This document shows, piece by piece, positions 1 through 12,324 of a stretch of DNA of 21,604 nt. Position 1 is the first letter of the stretch, and each line of letters opens with the position of its first letter. Under the pieces are notes generated by a model. The model was not told the DNA's origin, searched no databases, and saw only the letters and a list, made by a program, of their open reading frames with translations. This DNA comes from Utricularia gibba (lineage: Eukaryota; Streptophyta; Magnoliopsida; Lamiales; Lentibulariaceae). The stretch is taken from contig NEEC01000360.1 of assembly GCA_002189035.1 (NCBI GenBank), positions 1-21,604 of the forward strand, read 5' to 3'. The translations under genes were made by a program, and so were the position numbers.

Positions 1-648
1 GAAATTCATGATGTACATGTGACTTTTTTCCATCTTGATCGCATATCCGATGAATTTGACACCATATGTTGATTGCATTTAGTTGCTATGATACTTCTGA
101 TTCTTGATGCACCATTCCGTATACCATGTCTCTAGTGGCTATTTGATTCTTTTGCCTTGTATTTGTTCGCATCAATTTCGAGAACAGAAGCACATTTAAA
201 CGCAGTCACCACGGAATGCCACGTAAGACACTTTTCGTTGTGGCTTGTTTTTTAATATGTCCACAGTTATCGGACAAACGTAACTCCAAATTATAATACT
301 TGGAGCTCGAAAAGGGCTTCCCAACAGTGTGCTATGAAGAGCAAGGATCTGCATGTTATGCAAGAGGTGCTTCGCGGACCAGGATGTGCGACGTAGTCAT
401 TTCATTGCGCATCATCATTCGGGGTGCATCCTAAAAAATCACACGTGCACGGGATTCATTAAAAATAAATATTTACGCATATCCAGAGTGTATAACAGTG
501 TTGGGATAAGTGATGCCACGAAATTCATGATGTAGCATGTGACTTTTTTCCAACTTGATCGCATAGTAGATGAATTCTGACACCATATGTTGATGCATTT
601 AGTTGCTATGATACTTCTGATTCTTGATGCACCATTCCCGTATACCAT
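1..648. repeat. Dimer 0: partial A tail plus B with blended first half
   Basis: Bases 1-127 are the end of an A-position unit, with CCGATGAATTTGAC and GTTGATTGCATTTAG, which mix A and B states. The unit 128-648 (521 bp) begins with mixed features (TTGTATTTGTTCGC; TTTAAACGCAGTC; CGTAAGACACTTTTCG). From about 400 it is clean B (GGATTCATT, AGAGTGTATAAC, the GAATTC tail). Length and tail identify it as a B unit, so A/B alternation is kept and only the first 300 bases are blurred. Confidence 0.8.
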
Positions 649-1701
649 GTCTCTAGTGGCTATTTGATTCTTTTGCCTTGTATGTTGTTCGCATCAATTT
701 CGAGAACATGAAGCACATTATTAAATGCAGTCACCAACGGAATGCCACGTGAGACACCTTTCGTTGTGGCCCTTTTTTAATATGTCACAGTTATCGGACA
801 AACGTAACTCCAAATTATAATACTTGGAGCTCGAAAGGGCTTCCCAACAGTGTGCTATGAAGAGCAAGGATCTGCATGTTATGCAAGAGGTGTTTCGCGA
901 CCAGGATGTGCGACGTAGTCATTTCATTGCGCATCACATTCGGGATGCATCCGAAAAATCACACGTGCACGGGATTCATTAAAAATAAATATTTACGCAT
1001 ATCAGAGTATATAACAGTGTTGGGATAAGTGATGCCACGAAATTCATGATGTAACATGTGACTTTTTTCCATCTTGATCGCATATCCGATGAAGTTTGAC
1101 ACCATATGTTTTGGCTGTTGATTGATTCAATTAGTTGCTATGATACTTCTGATTCTTGATGCACCATTCCCATACACCATGTCTCTAGTGGCTATTTGAT
1201 TCTTTTGCCGTGTATCCATTTGCATCAATGTCGAGAACGAGAAGCACATTCTTAGACGCAGCCACCAAGAAAGGACACCTAAGACACTTTTCGTTGTGGC
1301 TTGTTTTTAATATGTCCACAGTTATCGGACAAACGTAACTCCAAATTATAATACTTGGAGCTCGAAAAGGGCTTCCCAACAGTGTGCTATGAAGAGCAAG
1401 GATCTGCATGTTATGCAAGAGGTGCTTCGCGGACCAGGATGTGCGACGTAGTCATTTCATTGCGCATCATCATTCGGGGTGCATCCTAAAAATCACACGT
1501 GCACGGGATTCATTAAAAATAAATATTTACGCATATCCAGAGTGTATAACAGTGTTGGGATAAGTGATGCACGAAATTCATGATGTAGCATGTGACTTTT
1601 TTCCAACTTGATCGCATAGTAGATGAATTCTGACACCATATGTTGATGCATTTAGTTGCTATGATACTTCTGATTCTTGATGCACCATTCCCGTATACCA
1701 T
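649..1701. repeat. Dimer 1 (1053 bp), A with mosaic middle
   Basis: The A unit 649-1180 carries several one-base changes: an extra A in CACCAACGGAATG, a lost C in TATGTCACAG, and a lost G in TTTCGCGACC. Its middle mixes A (GATGCATCCGAAAAATC) with B (GGGATTCATT). The B unit 1181-1701 lacks two Cs in GTGTATCCATTTGC and one in GATGCACGAAATTC. Confidence 0.9.
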
Positions 1702-2757
1702 GTCTCTAGTGGCTATTTGATTCTTTTGCCTTGTATGTTGTTCGCATCAATTTCGAGAACATGAAGCACATTATTAAATGCAGTCACCACGGAATGCCAC
1801 GTGAGACACCTTTCGTTGTGGCCCTTTTTTAATATGTCCACAGTTATCGGACAAACGTAACTCCAAATTATAATACTTGGAGCTCGAAAAGGGCTTCCCA
1901 ACAGTGTGCTATGAAGAGCAAGGATCTGCATGTTATGCAAGAGGTGCTTCGCGGACCAGGATGTGCGACGTAGTCATTTCATTGCGCATCACATTCGGGT
2001 GCAGCCGAAAAATCACACGTGCACGGATTTGTTAAAAATAAATATTTACGCATATCCTGAGTATACAACAGTGTTGGGATAAGTGATGCCACGAAATTCA
2101 TGATGTAACATGTGACTTTTTTCCATCTTGATCGCATATCCGATGAAGTTTGACACCATATGTTTTGGCTGTTGATTGATTCAATTAGTTGCTATGATAC
2201 TTCTGATTCTTGATGCACCATTCCCATACACCATGTCTCTAGTGGCTATTTGATTCTTTTGCCGTGTATCCCATTTGCATCAATGTCGAGAACGAGAAGC
2301 ACATTCTTAGACGCAGCCACCAAGAAAGGACACCTAAGACACTTTTCGTTGTGGCTTGTTTTTAATATGTCCACAGTTATCGGACAAACGTAACTCCAAA
2401 TTATAATACTTGGAGCTCGAAAAGGGCTTCCCAACAGTGTGCTATGAAGAGCAAGGATCTGCATGTTATGCAAGAGGTGCTTCGCGGACCAGGATGTGCG
2501 ACGTAGTCATTTCATTGCGCATCATCATTCGGGGTGCATCCTAAAAATCACACGTGCACGGGATTCATTAAAAATAAATATTTACGCATATCCAGAGTGT
2601 ATAACAGTGTTGGGATAAGTGATGCCACGAAATTCATGATGTAGCATGTGACTTTTTTCCAACTTGATCGCATAGTAGATGAATTCTGACACCATATGTT
2701 GATGCATTTAGTTGCTATGATACTTCTGATTCTTGATGCACCATTCCCGTATACCAT
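1702..2757. repeat. Dimer 2 (1056 bp), regular
   Basis: A is 1702-2234 and B is 2235-2757 (exactly 523 bp). A shows the variants CATCACATTCGGGTGC and GCACGGATTTGTT. B matches the reference. Confidence 0.93.
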
Positions 2758-3811
2758 GTCTCTAGTGGCTATTTGATTCTTTTGCCTTGTATGTTGTTCG
2801 CATCAATTTCGAGAACATGAAGCACATTATTAAATGCAGTCACCACGGAATGCCACGTGAGACACCTTTCGTTGTGGCCCTTTTTTAATATGTCCACAGT
2901 TATCGGACAAACGTAACTCCAAATTATAATACTTGGAGCTCGAAAAGGGCTTCCCAACAGTGTGCTATGAAGAGCAAGGATCTGCATGTTATGCAGAGGT
3001 GCTTCGCGGACCAGGATGTGCGACGTAGTCATTTCATTGCGCATCACCATTCGGGATGCAGCCGAAAAATCACACGTGCACCGGATTTGTTAAAAATAAA
3101 TATTTACGCATATCCTGAGTATACAACAGTGTTGGGATAAGTGATGCCACGAAATTCATGATGTAACATGTGACTTTTTTCCATCTTGATCGCATATCCG
3201 ATGAAGTTTGACACCATATGTTTTGGCTGTTGATTGATTCAATTAGTTGCTATGATACTTCTGATTCTTGATGCACCATTCCATACACCATGTCTCTAGT
3301 GGCTATTTGATTCTTTTGCCGTGTATCCCATTTGCATCAATGTCGAGAACGAGAAGCACATTCTTAGACGCAGCCACCAAGAAAGGACACCTAAGACACT
3401 TTTCGTTGTGGCTTGTTTTTAATATGTCCACAGTTATCGGACAAACGTAACTCCAAATTATAATACTTGGAGCTCGAAAAGGGCTTCCCAACAGTGTGCT
3501 ATGAAGAGCAAGGATCTGCATGTTATGCAAGAGGTGCTTCGCGGACCAGGATGTGCGACGTAGTCATTTCATTGCGCATCATCATTCGGGGTGCATCCTA
3601 AAAATCACACGTGCACGGGATTCATTAAAAATAAATATTTACGCATATCCAGAGTGTATAACAGTGTTGGGATAAGTGATGCCACGAAATTCATGATGTA
3701 AATGTGACTTTTTTCCAACTTGATCGCATATAGATGAATTTGACACCATATGTTGATGATTTTAGTTGCTATGATACTTCTGATTCTTGATGCACCATTC
3801 CCATATACCAT
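2758..3811. repeat. Dimer 3 (1054 bp), regular until about 3700
   Basis: A is 2758-3291, with one A lost in TATGCAGAGGTGC and one C lost in CATTCCATACACC. B is 3292-3811. Its first 400 bases are clean, but from about 3700 the tail turns blended: GATGTAAATGTGAC, CATATAGATGAATTTGAC and GTTGATGATTTTAG drop the bases at which A and B disagree. This marks the left edge of the blended zone. Confidence 0.88.
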
Positions 3812-4835
3812 GTCTCTAGTGGCTATTTGATTCTTTTGCCTTGTATGTTTTCGCATCAATTTCGAGAACATGAAGCACATTATTAAATGCAGTCACCACG
3901 AAATGGACACTTTTCGTTGTGGCTTTTTTTAATATGTCCACAGTTATCGGACAAACGTAACTCCAAATTATAATACTTGGAGCTCGAAAAGGGCTTCCCA
4001 ACAGTGTGCTATGAAGAGCAAGGATCTGCATGTTATGCAAGAGGTGCTTCGCGACCAGGATGTGCGACGTAGTCATTTCATTGCGCATCATCATTCGGGG
4101 TGCATCCTAAAAATCACACGTGCACGGGATTCATTAAAAATAAATATTTACGCATATCCAGAGTGTATAACAGTGTTGGGATAAGTGATGCCACGAAATT
4201 CATGATGTAACATGTGACTTTTTTCCATCTTGATCGCATATAGATGAAGTTTGACACCATATGTTGGCATTTAGTTGCTATGATACTTCTGATTCTTGAT
4301 GCACCATTCCCATACACCATGTCTCTAGTGGCTATTTGATTCTTTTGCCTTGTATGTTTTGCATCAATTTCGAGAACAGAAGCACATTCTTAGCAGCACC
4401 ACGAAAGCCACCTAGACACTTTCGTTGTGGCTTTTTTTTAATATGTCCACAGTTATCGGACAAACGTAACTCCAAATTATAATACTTGGAGCTCGAAAAG
4501 GGCTTCCCAACAGTGTGCTATGAAGAGCAAGGATCTGCATGTTATGCAAGAGGTGCTTCGCGGACCAGGATGTGCGACGTAGTCATTTCATTGCGCATCA
4601 TCATTCGGGCATCCTAAAAATCACACGTGCACGGATTCATTAAAAATAAATATTTACGCATATCCAGAGTGTAAACAGTGTTGGGATAAGTGATGCCACG
4701 AAATTCATGATGTAACATGTGACTTTTTTCCAACTTGATCGCATAGTAGATGAATTCTGACACCATATGTTTTGGCTGTTGATTGCAATTAGTTGCTATG
4801 ATACTTCTGATTCTTGATGCACCATTCCCTACCAT
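3812..4835. repeat. Dimer 4 (1024 bp), blended A/B consensus
   Basis: Both units (509 and 515 bp) are shorter than normal, and neither is cleanly A nor B. The second reads CTTAGCAGCACCACGAAAGC and CCACCTAGACACTTTCG, close to a common subsequence of A and B with the disagreeing bases left out. The tails read CATATAGATGAAGTTTGAC. The invariant core is intact in both. A real intermediate monomer is possible, but a consensus made from mixed A and B reads explains the pattern better. Confidence 0.8.
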
Positions 4836-5884
4836 GTCTCTAGTGGCTATTTGATTCTTTTGCCGTGTATGTTTGCATCAATTCGAGAACAGAAGCACAT
4901 TATTAACGCAGTCACCACGAAATGCCACGTGAGACACTTTTCGTTGTGGCTTTTTTTTAATATGTCCACAGTTATCGGACAACGTAACTCCAAATTATAA
5001 TACTTGGAGCTCGAAAAGGGCTTCCCAACAGTGTGCTATGAAGCAAGGATCTGCATGTTATGCAAGAGGTGCTTCGCGGACCAGGATGTGCGACGTAGTC
5101 ATTTCATTGCGCATCATCATTCGGGGTGCATCCTAAAAATCACACGTGCACGGGATTTTAAAAATAAATATTTACGCATATCCAGAGTGTATAACAGTGT
5201 TGGGATAAGTGATGCCACGAAATTCATGATGTAACATGTGACTTTTTTCCATCTTGATCGCATATCCGATGAAGTTTGACACCATATGTTTTGGCTGTTG
5301 ATTGATTCAATTAGTTGCTATGATACTTCTGATTCTTGATGCACCATTCCCATACACCATGTCTCTAGTGGCTATTTGATTCTTTTGCCGTGTATCCCAT
5401 TTGCATCAATGTCGAGAACGAGAAGCACATTCTTAGACGCAGCCACCAAGAAAGGACACCTAAGACACTTTTCGTTGTGGCTTGTTTTTTAATATGTCCA
5501 CAGTTATCGGACAAACGTAACTCCAAATTATAATACTTGGAGCTCGAAAAGGGCTTCCCAACAGTGTGCTATGAAGAGCAAGGATCTGCATGTTATGCAA
5601 GAGGTGCTTCGCGGACCAGGATGTGCGACGTAGTCATTTCATTGCGCATCATCATTCGGGGTGCATCCTAAAAATCACACGTGCACGGGATTCATTAAAA
5701 ATAAATATTTACGCATATCCAGAGTGTATAACAGTGTTGGGATAAGTGATGCCACGAAATTCATGATGTAGCATGTGACTTTTTTCCAACTTGATCGCAT
5801 AGTAGATGAATTCTGACACCATATGTTGATGCATTTAGTTGCTATGATACTTCTGATTCTTGATGCACCATTCCCGTATACCAT
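4836..5884. repeat. Dimer 5 (1049 bp), blended A-position unit then clean B
   Basis: The unit 4836-5360 begins blended (GTGTATGTTTGCATC, ATTATTAACGCAGTC, CACGAAATGCCACGTGAG). It also has small losses in the normally invariant core (GGACAACGTAAC, TATGAAGCAAGG). From about 5220 its tail is clean A. The B unit 5361-5884 matches the reference and restores the regular phase. Confidence 0.85.
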
Positions 5885-6936
5885 GTCTCTAGTGGCTATT
5901 TGATTCTTTTGCCTTGTATGTTGTTCGCATCAATTTCGAGAACATGAAGCACATTATTAAATGCAGTCACCACGGAATGCCACGTGAGACACCTTTCGTT
6001 GTGGCCCTTTTTTAATATGTCCACAGTTATCGGACAAACGTAACTCCAAATTATAATACTTGGAGCTCGAAAAGGGCTTCCCAACAGTGTGCTATGAAGA
6101 GCAAGGATCTGCATGTTATGCAAGAGGTGCTTCGCGGACCAGGATGTGCGACGTAGTCATTTCATTGCGCATCATCATTCGGGATGCATCCTAAAATCAC
6201 ACGTGCACGGATTTGTTAAAAATAAATATTTACGCATATCCAGAGTGTACAACAGTGTTGGGATAAGTGATGCCACGAAATTCATGATGTAACATGTGAC
6301 TTTTTTCCATCTTGATCGCATATCCGATGAAGTTTGACACCATATGTTTTGGCTGTTGATTGATTCAATTAGTTGCTATGATACTTCTGATTCTTGATGC
6401 ACCATTCCCATACACCATGTCTCTAGTGGCTATTTGATTCTTTTGCCGTGTATCCCATTTGCATCAATGTCGAGAACGAGAAGCACATTCTTAGACGCAG
6501 CCACCAAGAAAGGACACCTAAGACACTTTTCGTTGTGGCTTTTTTTAATATGTCACAGTTATCGGACAAACGTAACTCCAAATTATAATACTTGGAGCTC
6601 GAAAAGGGCTTCCCAACAGTGTGCTATGAAGAGCAAGGATCTGCATGTTATGCAAGAGGTGCTTCGCGGACCAGGATGTGCGACGTAGTCATTTCATTGC
6701 GCATCATCATTCGGGTGCATCCTAAAAATCACACGTGCACGGGATTCATTAAAAATAAATATTTACGCATATCCAGAGTGTATAACAGTGTTGGGATAAG
6801 TGATGCCACGAAATTCATGATGTAGCATGTGACTTTTTTCAACTTGATCGCATAGTAGATGAATTCTGACCCATATGTTGATGCATTTAGTTGCTATGAT
6901 ACTTCTGATTCTTGATGCACCATTCCCGTATACCAT
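5885..6936. repeat. Dimer 6 (1052 bp), A with B-like middle
   Basis: The A unit 5885-6418 has a patchwork middle: CATCATTCGGGATGC and ATCCTAAAATCAC (B-like), then GGATTTGTT (A) and CCAGAGTGTACAAC (mixed). The B unit 6419-6936 has the three-G form CATTCGGGTGCATCC and small losses near 6545, 6840 and 6870, making it 518 bp. Confidence 0.88.
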
Positions 6937-7997
6937 GTCTCTAGTGGCTATTTGATTCTTTTGCCTTGTATGTTGTTCGCATCAATTTCGAGAACATGAA
7001 GCACATTATTAAATGCAGTCACCACGGAATGCCACGTGAGACACCTTTCGTTGTGGCCCTTTTTTAATATGTCCACAGTTATCGGACAAACGTAACTCCA
7101 AATTATAATACTTGGAGCTCGAAAAGGGCTTCCCAACAGTGTGCTATGAAGAGCAAGGATCTGCATGTTATGCAAGAGGTGCTTCGCGGACCAGGATGTG
7201 CGACGTAGTCATTTCATTGCGCATCACCATTCGGGATGCAGCCGAAAAAAATCACACGTGCACCGGATTTGTTAAAAATAAATATTTACGCATATCCTGA
7301 GTATACAACAGTGTTGGGATAAGTGATGCCACGAAATTCATGATGTAACATGTGACTTTTTTCCATCTTGATCGCATATCCGATGAAGTTTGACACCATA
7401 TGTTTTGGCTGTTGATTGATTCAATTAGTTGCTATGATACTTCTGATTCTTGATGCACCATTCCCATACACCATGTCTCTAGTGGCTATTTGATTCTTTT
7501 GCCGTGTATCCCATTTGCATCAATGTCGAGAACGAGAAGCACATTCTTAGACGCAGCCACCAAGAAAGGACACCTAAGACACTTTTCGTTGTGGCTTGTT
7601 TTTAATATGTCCACAGTTATCGGACAAACGTAACTCCAAATTATAATACTTGGAGCTCGAAAAGGGCTTCCCAACAGTGTGCTATGAAGAGCAAGGATCT
7701 GCATGTTATGCAAGAGGTGCTTCGCGGACCAGGATGTGCGACGTAGTCATTTCATTGCGCATCATCATTCGGGGTGCATCCTAAAAATCACACGTGCACG
7801 GGATTCATTAAAAATAAATATTTACGCATATCCAGAGTGTATAACAGTGTTGGGATAAGTGATGCCACGAAATTCATGATGTAGCATGTGACTTTTTTCC
7901 AACTTGATCGCATAGTAGATGAATTCTGACACCATATGTTGATGCATTTAGTTGCTATGATACTTCTGATTCTTGATGCACCATTCCCGTATACCAT
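6937..7997. repeat. Dimer 7 (1061 bp), regular
   Basis: A is 6937-7474, with two extra As in GCCGAAAAAAATCAC, which lengthens it to 538 bp. B is 7475-7997 and matches the reference. Confidence 0.94.
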
Positions 7998-9056
7998 GTC
8001 TCTAGTGGCTATTTGATTCTTTTGCCTTGTATGTTGTTCGCATCAATTTCGAGAACATGAAGCACATTATTAAATGCAGTCACCACGGAATGCCACGTGA
8101 GACACCTTTCGTTGTGGCCCTTTTTTAATATGTCCACAGTTATCGGACAAACGTAACTCCAAATTATAATACTTGGAGCTCGAAAAGGGCTTCCCAACAG
8201 TGTGCTATGAAGAGCAAGGATCTGCATGTTATGCAAGAGGTGTTTCGCGGACCAGGATGTGCGACGTAGTCATTTCATTGCGCATCACCATTCGGGATGC
8301 ATCCGAAAAATCACACGTGCACCGGATTTGTTAAAAATAAATATTTACGCATATCCTGAGTATACAACAGTGTTGGGATAAGTGATGCCACGAAATTCAT
8401 GATGTAACATGTGACTTTTTTCCATCTTGATCGCATATCCGATGAAGTTTGACACCATATGTTTTGGCTGTTGATTGATTCAATTAGTTGCTATGATACT
8501 TCTGATTCTTGATGCACCATTCCCATACACCATGTCTCTAGTGGCTATTTGATTCTTTTGCCGTGTATCCCATTTGCATCAATGTCGAGAACGAGAAGCA
8601 CATTCTTAGACGCAGCCACCAAGAAAGGACACCTAAGACACTTTTCGTTGTGGCTTGTTTTTAATATGTCCACAGTTATCGGACAAACGTAACTCCAAAT
8701 TATAATACTTGGAGCTCGAAAAGGGCTTCCCAACAGTGTGCTATGAAGAGCAAGGATCTGCATGTTATGCAAGAGGTGCTTCGCGGACCAGGATGTGCGA
8801 CGTAGTCATTTCATTGCGCATCATCATTCGGGGTGCATCCTAAAAATCACACGTGCACGGGATTCATTAAAAATAAATATTTACGCATATCCAGAGTGTA
8901 TAACAGTGTTGGGATAAGTGATGCCACGAAATTCATGATGTAGCATGTGACTTTTTTCCAACTTGATCGCATAGTAGATGAATTCTGACACCATATGTTG
9001 ATGCATTTAGTTGCTATGATACTTCTGATTCTTGATGCACCATTCCCGTATACCAT
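7998..9056. repeat. Dimer 8 (1059 bp), regular
   Basis: The A unit 7998-8533 carries the GGTGTTTCGCGG variant and GATGCATCCGAAAAATC. The B unit 8534-9056 matches the reference, with the four-G form CATTCGGGGTGC. Confidence 0.94.
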
Positions 9057-10211
9057 GTCTCTAGTGGCTATTTGATTCTTTTGCCTTGTATGTTGTTCGC
9101 ATCAATTTCGAGAACATGAAGCACATTATTAAATGCAGTCACCACGGAATGCCACGTGAGACACCTTTCGTTGTGGCCCTTTTTTAATATGTCCACAGTT
9201 ATCGGACAAACGTAACTCCAAATTATAATACTTGGAGCTCGAAAAGGGCTTCCCAACAGTGTGCTATGAAGAGCAAGGATCTGCATGTTATGCAAGAGGT
9301 GCTTCGCGACCAGGATGTGCGACGTAGTCATTTCATTGCGCATCATCATTCGGGGTGCATCCTAAAAATCACACGTGCACGGATTCAGTTTACATTGCGC
9401 ATCACTGATCGTATACAGCCGTTGGGATATCAGTGATGCCATTTGAAATATGATATTTAACGTGTATCCTGAGCTTTTTTCCATTGGGATAAGTGCGATG
9501 AAGTTTCATTCATGATGTAACATGTGACTTCATGTTTTGGCTGTGATGATTGACATATCAATTAGATGAATGTTTGTCTGATTCTTGATGCATGTTCCCA
9601 TGACACCATTGTCTTCTAGTTGCTATGATATTTTGCCGTGTATTCTTGATGCATCCAATGTCCCATACACCAGAGTGTCTCTTCTTGGACTATTTGATTC
9701 TTTTGCCGTGTATCAAGATTTGCAGTCGAGAACGAGACACACATTCTTAGACGCAGCCACCAAGAAAGTTTTTAAGTCCTTTTATCGGATTGTGGCACGT
9801 TTTTAATATCATTATAATCACTTATCGGAGCAGTCGAAAAACTCCCAACATTAGTAGCTATGGAGCTCGAAAAGGGCTTCCCATGTTATCAGTGTGCTTC
9901 GAAGGCCAGGATCTGCATGTATGTCAAGAGGTGCTTCGCGGACCAGGATGTGCGACGTAGTCATTTCATTGCGCATCATCATTCGGGGTGCATCCTAAAA
10001 ATCACACGTGCACGGGATTCATTAAAAATAAATATTTACGCATATCCAGAGTGTATAACAGTGTTGGGATAAGTGATGCCACGAAATTCATGATGTAGCA
10101 TGTGACTTTTTTCCAACTTGATCGCATAGTAGATGAATTCTGACACCATATGTTGATGCATTTAGTTGCTATGATACTTCTGATTCTTGATGCACCATTC
10201 CCGTATACCAT
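9057..10211. repeat. Dimer 9 (1155 bp), scrambled between 9386 and 9925
   Basis: The unit starts as normal A. Its middle at 9340-9385 is B-like (CATCATTCGGGGTGC). At about 9386 the sequence stops following either monomer, and it returns at about 9925 with CAAGAGGTGCTTCGCGG. In between, recognisable satellite words appear twice and in mixed order, for example CATACACC beside AGAGTGTCTC and two copies of TTTTGCCGTGTAT. The dimer is 97 bp longer than the 1058-bp norm. From 9925 to 10211 it is normal B. Confidence 0.88.
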
Positions 10212-11267
10212 GTCTCTAGTGGCTATTTGATTCTTTTGCCTTGTATGTTGTTCGCATCAATTTCGAGAACATGAAGCACATTATTAAATGCAGTCACCAC
10301 GGAATGCCACGTGAGACACCTTTCGTTGTGGCCCTTTTTTAATATGTCCACAGTTATCGGACAAACGTAACTCCAAATTATAATACTTGGAGCTCGAAAA
10401 GGGCTTCCCAACAGTGTGCTATGAAGAGCAAGGATCTGCATGTTATGCAAGAGGTGCTTCGCGGACCAGGATGTGCGACGTAGTCATTTCATTGCGCATC
10501 ACCATTCGGGATGCAGCCGAAAAATCACACGTGCACGGATTTGTTAAAAATAAATATTTACGCATATCCTGAGTATACAACAGTGTTGGGATAAGTGATG
10601 CCACGAAATTCATGATGTAACATGTGACTTTTTTCCATCTTGATCGCATATCCGATGAAGTTTGACACCATATGTTTTGGCTTGATTGATTCAATTAGTT
10701 GCTATGATACTTCTGATTCTTGATGCACCATTCCCATACACCATGTCTCTAGTGGCTATTTGATTCTTTTGCCGTGTATCCCATTTGCATCAATGTCGAG
10801 AACGAGAAGCACATTCTTAGACGCAGCCACCAAGAAAGGACACCTAAGACACTTTTCGTTGTGGCTTGTTTTTAATATGTCCACAGTTATCGGACAAACG
10901 TAACTCCAAATTATAATACTTGGAGCTCGAAAAGGGCTTCCCAACAGTGTGCTATGAAGAGCAAGGATCTGCATGTTATGCAAGAGGTGCTTCGCGGACC
11001 AGGATGTGCGACGTAGTCATTTCATTGCGCATCATCATTCGGGGTGCATCCTAAAAATCACACGTGCACGGGATTCATTAAAAATAAATATTTACGCATA
11101 TCCAGAGTGTATAACAGTGTTGGGATAAGTGATGCCACGAAATTCATGATGTAGCATGTGACTTTTTTCCAACTTGATCGCATAGTAGATGAATTCTGAC
11201 ACCATATGTTGATGCATTTAGTTGCTATGATACTTCTGATTCTTGATGCACCATTCCCGTATACCAT
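10212..11267. repeat. Dimer 10 (1056 bp), regular
   Basis: A is 10212-10744, with GCACGGATTTGTT and two bases lost in TTTTGGCTTGATTG. B is 10745-11267 and matches the reference. Confidence 0.94.
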
Positions 11268-12324
11268 GTCTCTAGTGGCTATTTGATTCTTTTGCCTTGT
11301 ATGTTGTTCGCATCAATTTCGAGAACATGAAGCACATTATTAAATGCAGTCACCACGGAATGCCACGTGAGACACCTTTCGTTGTGGCCCTTTTTTAATA
11401 TGTCCACAGTTATCGGACAAACGTAACTCCAAATTATAATACTTGGAGCTCGAAAAGGGCTTCCCAACAGTGTGCTATGAAGAGCAAGGATCTGCATGTT
11501 ATGCAAGAGGTGTTTCGCGGACCAGGATGTGCGACGTAGTCATTTCATTGCGCATCACCATTCGGGATGCAGCCGAAAAATCACACGTGCACGGATTTGT
11601 TAAAAATAAATATTTACGCATATCCTGAGTATACAACAGTGTTGGGATAAGTGATGCCACGAAATTCATGATGTAACATGTGACTTTTTTCCATCTTGAT
11701 CGCATATCCGATGAAGTTTGACACCATATGTTTTGGCTGTTGATTGATTCAATTAGTTGCTATGATACTTCTGATTCTTGATGCACCATTCCCATACACC
11801 ATGTCTCTAGTGGCTATTTGATTCTTTTGCCGTGTATCCCATTTGCATCAATGTCGAGAACGAGAAGCACATTCTTAGACGCAGCCACCAAGAAAGGACA
11901 CCTAAGACACTTTTCGTTGTGGCTTGTTTTTAATATGTCCACAGTTATCGGACAAACGTAACTCCAAATTATAATACTTGGAGCTCGAAAAGGGCTTCCC
12001 AACAGTGTGCTATGAAGAGCAAGGATCTGCATGTTATGCAAGAGGTGCTTCGCGGACCAGGATGTGCGACGTAGTCATTTCATTGCGCATCATCATTCGG
12101 GTGCATCCTAAAAATCACACGTGCACGGGATTCATTAAAAATAAATATTTACGCATATCCAGAGTGTATAACAGTGTTGGGATAAGTGATGCCACGAAAT
12201 TCATGATGTAGCATGTGACTTTTTTCCAACTTGATCGCATAGTAGATGAATTCTGACACCATATGTTGATGCATTTAGTTGCTATGATACTTCTGATTCT
12301 TGATGCACCATTCCCGTATACCAT
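11268..12324. repeat. Dimer 11 (1057 bp), linked-variant haplotype
   Basis: The A unit 11268-11802 has GGTGTTTCGCGG. The B unit 11803-12324 has the three-G form CATTCGGGTGC. The same pairing occurs in the dimers at 19093 and 20211. Confidence 0.94.

Noticed and set aside
7486-7713. A 75-codon minus-strand open frame (starting MHNMQILALHSTLL) repeated in almost every monomer, as a possible gene family
   Set aside because: It recurs because the DNA is homogenised. A and B versions differ at many residues that change the protein, clustered where the DNA diverges, with no sign of protein-level constraint. Small indels readily extend or truncate it, and I recognise no domain.
9386-9925. Transposon or foreign insertion in the irregular dimer
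   Set aside because: The stretch is built from satellite words; there are no terminal repeats, target-site duplication or unrelated sequence, and the net gain is only 97 bp.
11978-12211. Plus-strand 61-77 codon frames starting MELEKGFPTVCYEE
   Set aside because: Length and ending depend on trivial indels such as three versus four Gs in CATTCGGGTGC. The frame overlaps the minus-strand frame and the satellite core. No ribosome-binding or splice context and no known domain were seen.
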